Below are positions 56,215 to 64,000 of a stretch of 64,000 bases of DNA, piece by piece. The DNA lies in assembly GCA_012064385.1 (NCBI GenBank), contig QRDG01002521.1, positions 1 to 64,000 of the forward strand, written 5' to 3'. Numbering within the stretch: position 1 is the stretch's first letter; each line of letters opens with the position of its first letter. The position numbers were made by a program, and so were the translations under genes. The notes below the pieces were generated by a model. The model searched no databases, was not told the DNA's origin, and worked only from the letters and a program-made list of their open reading frames with translations. The stretch comes from Puccinellia tenuiflora. Its lineage: Eukaryota; Streptophyta; Magnoliopsida; Poales; Poaceae.

Positions 56215-57617
56215 CAATTACTTTGCCCCCAACGGCAGGAAGGTTGTCAATCTTCCCGGTCTTTGAAAACAAAGCGGTTAAACGTATAGTGTAGTGAAAC
56301 GATTTATGAAAACGGACCAGCGAGCAAGTGATTATGGAAATCAAGTAAATGAGCTTGTAAACAATGTAAAAAGATGGACCGGGGGCCATAGGTTCACTAG
56401 TGGTGTCACTCCAAAAAATAAAACACTCATATGAAGGGTAACAAATTACAGTTGGGCAATTGACAGAATTACGACACAAACTTAATCTAGCTATAACAAA
56501 GTGCTCACGCTAATATTCATGTAGGAATCACAACAAGGAACAAAGACCGCCATCCAACAGCATCTTTGTCTAAAAAGTCCACCAAGGGATCGCTATCCAG
56601 CCTGTCACCCATCGGTATTAAGTCGCAAGCGACAGCCAATTGCATTAAGTAAAGCTTATGAAGTAAGCAACATTTATAATCACATAGACATAAACACCGC
56701 TGTTTTACCCCTAGTTGCAACCGCACACCCTCGTCCATAGACGTTTCTATCAATCGTGCCCAGGGACAAGAGGGGCACAAACCAACTATCTAGCATAAAT
56801 ACTCTCTCTTGGAGACATAAGCAATCACTTGGCCAAAGCAACTACACACATCGGAGAGCTTGCAAGAACATAAATTAATAACTAAGAATCATGCACAATC
56901 TGATCATAACTTCATAATGCATCGGATCCCAACAAACATATCATATAGCATAACAAATCTTCGATCTTGATCATGGGCAGCTCATAAGATCATAAATATG
57001 AAGCACAAGCTAGAGAGACAACCATGTAGCTACTTCCATGGACCCTTAGTCCAAGGTGGAACTACTCACACTTCATTCCGGTGGAAGGCATGGCAATGTA
57101 GAGCCCTTCGGGATCGATCTCCCCTCCGGCAGCGTGCCGGGAGCAGATTCAGAATCACCCTGAATTAGGTTTCAAGGAGGCGTTAGCGTCGGGTCGTGTT
57201 TCTAGAAAATAATCGCCACCCCTTCGATTTAAGGACAAAAGGGATTTTATTGGCTTCAAGGGTAGCCGAGGCGATGCCCAGGGCGTCGGGGCGGGTCCAA
57301 CCTGTGGGTCCCTGTGAGGTCGAGGCCAGGGGTCGCCCCTGGCCCCTGGGTGGCCCCCCAGGCTGCCCTTTGGTCTTCTGCTTTTTTTGTCGGATAAAAA
57401 ATCATCGTAAATTATTGTCCAATTCCTATAATATTTCCAGAAGTAACTTTTCTGATATAGAAAACAGTAAATACAGGGAACTGGCACTGAGCATCTCAAC
57501 AATAGGTTAGTCCGACAAAAAGCCTAAAATGATGTAATAAGATAGTAAAAACATGTAACAATGGCATATATCTAGCATGGAACAATAAAAAATTATAGAT
57601 ACGTTTGACACGTATCA
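56215..57617 (-). repeat. Gypsy (Athila-like) 3' LTR
   Basis: On the minus strand it starts TGATACGTGTCAAACG immediately after a polypurine tract. The left border is approximate. ATG-rich frames inside look non-coding. Confidence 0.5.
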
Positions 57618-57633
57618 GCATCCCCAAGCTTAA
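57618..57633 (-). other. Polypurine tract of the Athila-like element
   Basis: Minus-strand TTAAGCTTGGGGATGC abuts the LTR start at 57617, the standard motif in this group. Confidence 0.55.
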
Positions 57634-59393
57634 CTCCTACTCGTCCTCGAGTAGGTAAGTGATAAACAAAATAATTTTTTATGAGACATGCTACTTGCAT
57701 AACCTTGGTCAAATAGTAATGTAAAGCACATGATATGAATAAAGTGATCCAAAATAATTGTCTATATTTGATAATCAAGCCAACAATAAGTAAACAAATT
57801 GCATCATTCAAGCAAAACCTTTCATGAATAGTACTTTGGAGACATGAAAGAATAAAGATTAACATAGCATGAAAGTCTTGAAGGTAATATTTTGTTGTCA
57901 AAAATATTTGAAGTAAACACAAAGGAAGATGCAAGTTTCAGCATTGCTTAAACTTTCAACATGCTTCTCTTATAGATAATGTCAACATAAAGAATCATGA
58001 TTAATCATAAAGATGCAATATAATCAACTGCACCCAGAGTCAGTGTTGCAAGCTTGCTTTGAGTAGATAGAAAGAATAGGAAAACCGACTCAACATAAAG
58101 TAAAACAAAGGCCCTTCGCAGAAGGAAGCATGGATTAATCATGTGCTGGAGCTTTTTATTTCTTATTAAACAGAAGTAAATTTTTTTTTGAGATATGCAT
58201 GCTTTCGTCAATGAATCCACGCAAAGAAATCCGTTAGTCCCCCGTACCAAGCAAGGCTTTTAGACTTGTGAGAGCGGCTCCCATAGAGGAACGAGTACAT
58301 TCCTCTTTCTCCTTTGTTTATCACTAACCAATGTTTGACCGATCTCTCAAGTTGCATTGTGTGAAGGAGATATTAATGATGTTGAATTTATATTTTGTGG
58401 GCTGGGAACTCTGGGCCAGATCTCGTCAAATTTAAGTGAGCACATAATCCACGCTCACCAGGTGAAAGGGGGGAAATTACCTTGCTTGACATAGGATATA
58501 ACGAACTCCCTTACTGCTTCCTCATTAGCTAAAAATAGAGACACAAATTTACTTGGAATGGCACGAAATACCATGTATAGTTAGGTATGGTGGACACAGC
58601 TGGAAAGATATTTGGCTCAAGGAGTTTGGATGCACGAGCAGCATTTCCGCTCAGTACAGAGTTTTTGGCTAGCAAAGATATCATCGCAAACAAGCACCAG
58701 CAACCGGAACAAGAATGACTATAGAAAACACATTAAGCATAAACACAAAAACTATACACTGTCTTCCTTGTTAACAAAACTTTCATTTGATGAAAATACT
58801 TGATATCAAACTTGCAAGTATGAAGAAACTTTATAAATTCAAGCTTTAACAGTAGTTCTTCACTAATGAGCCTTAACTTAAATAACCAACAAGTTTAAGC
58901 ATTAATTCACTTAACATCTCTAAACACTTGGCAAGATTCAAGTTATTCAAACATGAAGATCTACAAGACTATGCAAGTTTTTCACCACACCACTACCACA
59001 TGCACGACATTTTTATCATTCCACAAATCAAGCAAGCAACCGTAAACAACTCTCTAAACAATATAAGTGAAGCATAAGAGAGTGTAATAGCAACAACTAA
59101 CATCTCTTGACAAGATATAAGCGAAGCACAAGAGCTGATAAGAAACAAAGCTAAGAATACTCAACAAAATATAAGCGAAGCATAAAGTAGTCTAATGAAA
59201 AAGCGGAGCGTGTCTCTCTCCCACACAAGATAGCTAGGATCCAACCAAGTACATGACCAGCAAACAAACTAAAACAAACTGAAAGCAAAATAAAATGACG
59301 CTCCAAGAATAGCACATAATATGTGAAGTGATAAAAACATATTTCAACGGAGACGACCTGATAGTTGTCGATGAAGAAGAGGGAATGCCTTGG
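57634..59393 (-). mobile_element. 3' internal region of the Athila-like element
   Basis: Non-coding, A-rich on the plus strand, with CTACTCGAGGACGAGTAGG next to the polypurine tract. No pol or env-like frame is left. Interrupted at 59394 by another LTR. Confidence 0.4.
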
Positions 59394-62358
59394 TGATACC
59401 CACAAGTATAGGGGATCGTTGAAGTCTTCGATGTGTAAGTATAGTATCGATCCCACGAGGAGTAGAAGGTATAAGTATTTATCCTTTCAAATAAGAGTGC
59501 CACTTCCCTTATTATCTATGCACTAGACAAACTAAAATGATTAAATGATGCAAGTGTTTTTGGGTTTTTGGTGTATAGATTGCAAGAAAGTAAAATGCTA
59601 AGAATGCAATATGACAAGTGAAAGCTCTTAAAGAGAGAAAGCCCAATCCTCTATGCAGCAAGAGGACAAGCTCAAGTGTGTGTTTCTTAAAGGTGGAGAG
59701 AGAGTTCCCAAGGGCTACCTAGACTTCATGGCATAAATATTTCTAAAACAACAAGGTAAACATTTTGTCAAGTTTCAATCTTCTTTGGACGGAGCCATAA
59801 TTAGGAATAGCTAATAAATAAACTAAACCTCTTATGATGGATCATGTGGTCAAGTAAATGACTAGACAAGAGTTATTAAGACATAAACACTACTAGGAAA
59901 ATGCTTATAGCAACACACGTTACCACCGGCTGTTTGTAAGTTTTTTTGCCGGTGGTAAAGGCAGATGGGCTGGCCTCGAAATACCGCCGGCGGTTTGGCC
60001 CAAAACCGCCGGGGATAAGCCCATTAGCGCCGGCGGTGAAGATATGCAGCCGCCGGGGGTAAACTAGGCCGCTGAGCCTCAAAATACCCCCGGCGGTAAG
60101 AATTGGGAGCCGCCAGGGTAATGGCAATTAGCGTCGGCGGTTTCATCATTTTTCGCCGGGGATAAGTGGACAACCTCATCCACCCACGCAGGTATATGTG
60201 CACATCGCGCCCACTAGACCCCCAGACCCCCACCTCCCTCGTCTCCTCTCTCCTCCCTTTCTCTCCAGATCGAGCTGCCTCCTGCCGCCCGTCCCTCTCG
60301 ATCCGCCGCCTGCCGCCCGTCCGCCTGGAGCCAGCGCCGCCGCCGTCCCTTCCTCCGCAGGTGAGCCCCCTCTCCCCTCCCTCCCTCTCTCCCCCCTCGC
60401 CCTCGCCCCCGCAAACTCCCCGCAAACCTAATCCTAACATCCACCTCGCAGACGCCGTCGGCCACGTGGAGGAGCCCGTGGACGAAGCCGCGCGCCTCGT
60501 CGTCGACTACCATGTGGAGGAGCCGCGAGCCTCGTCTTCGATCGCCTCGTGGAGGAGCCGCGCGGGTCGACGAGATCTGGCGGCATCGCGCGCGGGTGGT
60601 GGATGGGCTGGTGGCTCAATCCTTTGTCCAGGTCGCCGCTGATGGCTGATTCTATCCGGTTTCCCCACGGTGAGTACCCTAGCCTGCTGTGCGGGTCAAA
60701 GACCAGTATGTATCATTTGTCTTGAACCAAAAAAATTACTCATCAATACACTGGTCAACAAGGTTAAGTTCGGGTTACTACACACTTTGATTTCAGTTTA
60801 TGCAGATCTAGATGTTCGTATGATTTCATAGCTAGCTGCAGATTCGGTGCCAGCATATATGGCAGATTTCCTTCACTTTAAGACATGCAGGAGGAGGACC
60901 TGGCCGGTGGCGATTCTGCGAGAAGGTGGAGGGATCAGCTGCAGCTGATTTTGTTGTTTTTTTGTACGGGTCTAGTTGAAAAGTTGTAATACATGTTCAG
61001 TATACAAATAAAATAAACCGAGATTTCTGCCTGTGCGTTGTGTGTTGAGTGTGTGGATTTTTTTTAATCCTGTATATACATACTGCCGGCGGTTTGGGCA
61101 GGTCGCCAGCGCTAGCGTGAGTTACCCCTGGCGGTTTGGGCAGGTCGCCGGTGGTAAGTTGGTTTACCCCCGGCGGTTTGCAAACCGCCGGCGGTAAGGC
61201 ATTACCACCGGCGAGGTGGTCGCCGGCGGTTTGCAAACCGCCGGGGATAGCCCAAAAACGGCCGCCGGCGGTAAGCCTTTTTCTAGTAGTGAAAGTCCCA
61301 CCATAGCATTAATCTTTAAGGTCCCCGATATTAATACCCCATAAAGTAACTTCAGGATTCGGTCTTAGGTTTACTTGTCCCCCTAAGTCCTCCTCAATTC
61401 ATCACATTATGGTGTTCTCCTATGAGCCCATATAGGTGAAGTGATATGCAGTCGACGTTCTCACAACACCATCATAGAATTACATCAAAGATAAAAACTA
61501 AACAAGATACCAACACATGTCATATATAAATCATTGCCAATTCATCCTATACCCCCAGGAACATGAGAGAACTACTCACAACGCCAAGACATGATATGAT
61601 TCAGTGGTACAAGTGATACAACACAATCTGAAATTATGATCTCCCCACAAAACAATGACAAGTAGCAATTCACAAACATGTAAAATAGCACTTAGACAAT
61701 AGCTAGGGATCAACCAATCTCAAACTATGAGGGGGATGAAGTGGATCACGAAGATGGTGATGGAGATGGTGCTGGTCTTGGCGGTGGTGTTGATGGAGAC
61801 TCCGGAGGGGGGATGGAGAAGACCTTCGGAGGTGATTCCGGCGGCGTTCCCCACTCCGATCTTCTCCGGCGGCAGCCTTCTGTCTCTCTGTTTCTAGTTT
61901 GGTGTTTCTCCGCCGCCTCCCTCTGGAAAACGTCGGGGGACCTTTTATATAGGCGTTTTTAGGTCACGAGGAAGCTTCTGGGCGAAGGATCGATGCAAAC
62001 GGGGCCACGAGGGCCAAATGGGATGGGCCCACGCGGCCTGGTACTGTAGCCACGTGGGACCCCCTTTTGGTCCTCCGGCCTCCGTTCGTTGACTTCTTTC
62101 GCTCCTAGGTCTTCATCCTTCCAAAATAATGATCCCCGTAAATTTTCAGCTCATTTGGACATCGTTTGGGTCCCTGAAACATCAAAATATAGAAAATAGG
62201 GTTTTCTGCCAGTGCAGGGTTAATTCCAAATAAATGGGGAAACTGTGAATTATCCCCAAAATCATTATAAAACAATGATATAACCCTTATATGATGCAAA
62301 TATGATTGAAATATGAGAATTATAATGCAAAGTTCATGTATGCCTTTTAGTTGCATCA
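59394..62358 (-). repeat. Gypsy-type 3' LTR interrupted by a CACTA
   Basis: Plus-strand ends are TGATACCCACAAGTATAG and GTTGCATCA. On the minus strand a polypurine motif AAGCTTGGGGATGCCC stands just before its start at 62358, so this is the 3' LTR of a minus-strand element. Without the 1404-bp CACTA and its duplication it is about 1.56 kb. It is the same family as the solo LTR at 6790-8299. Confidence 0.65.
59888..61291. mobile_element. Non-autonomous CACTA nested in an LTR, 1.4 kb
   Basis: Starts CACTACTAGGAAAATGC and ends AAGCCTTTTTCTAGTAGTG, with AAA on both sides (59885-59887 and 61292-61294). Subterminal (A/T)CCGCCGGCGGT motifs fill both ends. A CT-rich, promoter-like stretch (60200-60460) inside suggests captured gene leader sequence, but there is no clear coding exon. 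Confidence 0.8.
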
Positions 62359-62590
62359 CTTGGGCATCCCCAAGCTTAGATGATTGAGTCTTCTTGAATG
62401 TTCAGGGGGTTGCCATGGGGGCATCCCCAAGCTTGTGCTTTTGTCCATCCTTCAACTTCTTTCATCATCTTCCCTCGTGGAACCTAAAAACTCCCTTCCC
62501 AGAAAACTTTTCATAAACTGTTTAGAGGGTTAGTTCCCATAAAACAAAACTCACTTTGGTTACTGTCGCAACAGTGGAACATGGGGTTCC
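62359..62590 (-). mobile_element. Internal stub of the minus-strand gypsy element
   Basis: Holds two copies of GGGCATCCCCAAGCTT (62363 and 62420), then plain 3' non-coding sequence, until another LTR starts near 62593. Confidence 0.4.
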
Positions 62591-62592
62591 CC

Positions 62593-63526
62593 TGATGCGG
62601 TCAAAGTGGGTCCACCGCACGTGGGCCCACCAAGGAGGCGATCAAGGCCAAGGCACAAGACTGGCAGATGGGCCCCCCATCTGCCCCACGGCGACCAGAC
62701 AAGCACGGCATCGACAACCACGGCAAAGGACCGGGGGACCCCCCGGGGCCCCCCCTCAACCTGGCAGAAGACGTGGAGGTCCCGGGGACCCCGACGCCCG
62801 GTAGGAGGCCAGGCTCAACCCCGGGAGCCAACCTCCACACGCGCGAAGAGGATAAGCTTCCCAGCCCCGGCTGGAAGCTCCCAGAAGACTTGGGCGCCAA
62901 GAAGATGGAGGCGCCATGGGGGACAGGGACGGAAAAGCTGTCAGTCTCTGTCCGCCCTCCCAGGAAAAGGTGGGCGACCGCACCTAACCCCCCTCAGAAG
63001 AATACTTGGACGAGAAGAAGCCACGTCGCCCCCTAAGAAGAACCCGGAGGGGTTTTCCCGCGAAAACCCCTCCAGCCCCAAGGGTGCACCTGTGGTATCC
63101 CCTTAGCCTATAGAAGGAGGACCAATGCGTCTGGGGAAGGGGGACGGAACCTGAGAGAGTCGGAGGCTAGGCTAGGTAGCGCACAAGTCTAAGAGTAGTA
63201 TAGGCGAGAGGTGATCTCCTCCGGGCCAGGATCTGCTCGTCTTCAACATCCAGCCGACACCTCGTGGGTTCACACCCGCAACCACCTCTGTAAAGCTTCA
63301 CCATGATATACCACTCAATCCAGACATGCAGGAGTAGGGCTGTTAGCCTCCGGGCGGGCTGAACCTGGGTAAACTCCTTGTGTCTCTGTGGTGCTTGCTA
63401 GTACGTAGATCTCGAGCGTAGACGAAGTCCCCCGGCGGAGGACGTTTCCCGGCCTCCTTCGCGCCCCATACCGAACCTAAAAAGGGGTATCCTTTACTCC
63501 CGGTGTCCGTGATCCAATACACGACA
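62593..63526 (+). repeat. Putative 5' LTR of another gypsy element
   Basis: Runs from about TGATGCGGTCAAAGTGG to AATACACGACA, directly before a primer-binding-like motif. A TATAGAAGG promoter-like site lies near 63108. The GC-rich first half produces spurious frames. The left end is uncertain. Confidence 0.45.
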
Positions 63527-63528
63527 TC

Positions 63529-63548
63529 TGGCGTGCCAAGTAGGGGGC
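63529..63548 (+). other. Primer binding site
   Basis: TGGCGTGCCAAGTAGGGGGC follows the LTR end after two bases. This TGGCG(T/C)GCCA(A/G)GTAGGGGG motif is used by several plant gypsy families. Confidence 0.5.
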
Positions 63549-63912
63549 GCAAGCGCTGGGTCTGTGTTCATAGACTTCGAAATCTTCGTCGATCGCATCG
63601 TCAAGTTCAACGTCGAGCTCATCGGTTGCGGCAAGGTCTGCCCCGAGCTCCTCTCCTGCTCCGCCAAGACCGGGTGAACGGGTGCGTCTTCGATAAGCAA
63701 AGATCATGTCGGGAACTCAGGAGGTCCGTAGTGAGCCATCGCTGCAGTCGTCTCGAAGAAGCTGGGGGCTGGAAGAAGCGCCTGGCACGGCCCGAGTGAT
63801 TCTCTCCTTCCCGCCAGAGCAGTGCAAAAGCAATCCTCGAGCGTGGGCTTGGATCGCAAGCTTGGAAAACCTGCTGGACTATGCTCACCACTGCCACGCG
63901 CTCCTGTGAGTT
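63549..63912 (+). mobile_element. Truncated leader/gag start of the gypsy element
   Basis: After the primer binding site there is only about 360 bases with an ATG at 63706 (MSGTQEVRSEPSLQSSRRSW) before another LTR begins. Too short to confirm gag. Confidence 0.35.
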
Positions 63913-64000
63913 TGATGCATGTAAAATGCATACATGAACTTTGCACTATAACACTTGTATTCCATTCATATTTGCATCATATAAGGGGTATATTACTATT
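63913..64000 (+). repeat. Start of another LTR, same family as 59394-62358, opposite strand
   Basis: TGATGCATGTAAAATGCATA and the next 65 bases match the inverse of 62358-62270, including TTTGCATCATATAAGG. It continues beyond the window. Confidence 0.6.

Noticed and set aside
60024..60642. Frames of 99-158 codons in the small nested CACTA
   Set aside because: CT-rich leader-like sequence translates as Pro/Ser or Gly/Arg runs on opposite strands. No domain is visible.

Overview
This is nuclear DNA of a large-genome cereal, most likely Triticeae (wheat, Aegilops, barley or rye). The reasons are a BARE/WIS/Angela-type Copia LTR at the left edge, Stowaway MITEs with the CTCCCTCCGT terminus, an Au-like SINE, several CACTA elements and deeply nested gypsy LTRs. 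Almost all of the window is transposon. I can support one apparently intact host gene.

Region by region. Positions 1-1798 are a Copia LTR. Positions 1799-3006 and 24286-25078 are the two ends of one Mutator-like (MULE) transposase gene on the minus strand. It is split by a 21.3-kb CACTA structure (3007-24285) that is a giant inverted repeat: two copies of one CACTA family facing opposite ways, fused at a 15-bp homology near 10397-10411. The left arm carries a solo LTR (6790-8299) and pieces of a captured host gene. The right arm carries a gypsy-type element with gag but no pol (12871-20163) and a 1-kb duplicated patch that looks like break-repair filler. Positions 25500-26420 hold a CACTA-end remnant and an unidentified exon-like fragment.

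Positions 26421-38132 are an almost complete CACTA element (target duplication TAC) with decayed TNP2-type and TNPA/Ulp1-type genes, each with its own visible promoter region. Positions 38136-39237 hold RNase H remnants. Positions 39238-44201 are a non-autonomous CACTA (target duplication CCC) carrying an AP2/ERF-like reading frame, a 190-bp tandem repeat and a 576-bp fold-back. Positions 44202-45509 are degenerate repeats and a probable LINE 3' end.

Positions 45955-48856 (minus strand) are the host gene. Eight exons splice in silico into an uninterrupted 661-residue protein: a non-RD serine/threonine kinase followed by two jacalin-like lectin domains. A 3-kb intron in its 5' leader, holding a 1.2-kb CACTA insertion, and a TATA box near 51975 are inferred upstream. 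Two Stowaway MITEs lie in an intron and just downstream.

Positions 52122-54330 are a Mutator-type element with a perfect 9-bp target duplication. Positions 55500-55668 are a SINE. Positions 56200-64000 are nested gypsy LTRs, one of them interrupted by another small CACTA (59888-61291).

Limits: family names come from memory of sequence character, with no database search. Exon borders rest on reading-frame continuity and GT-AG rules, not on transcripts.
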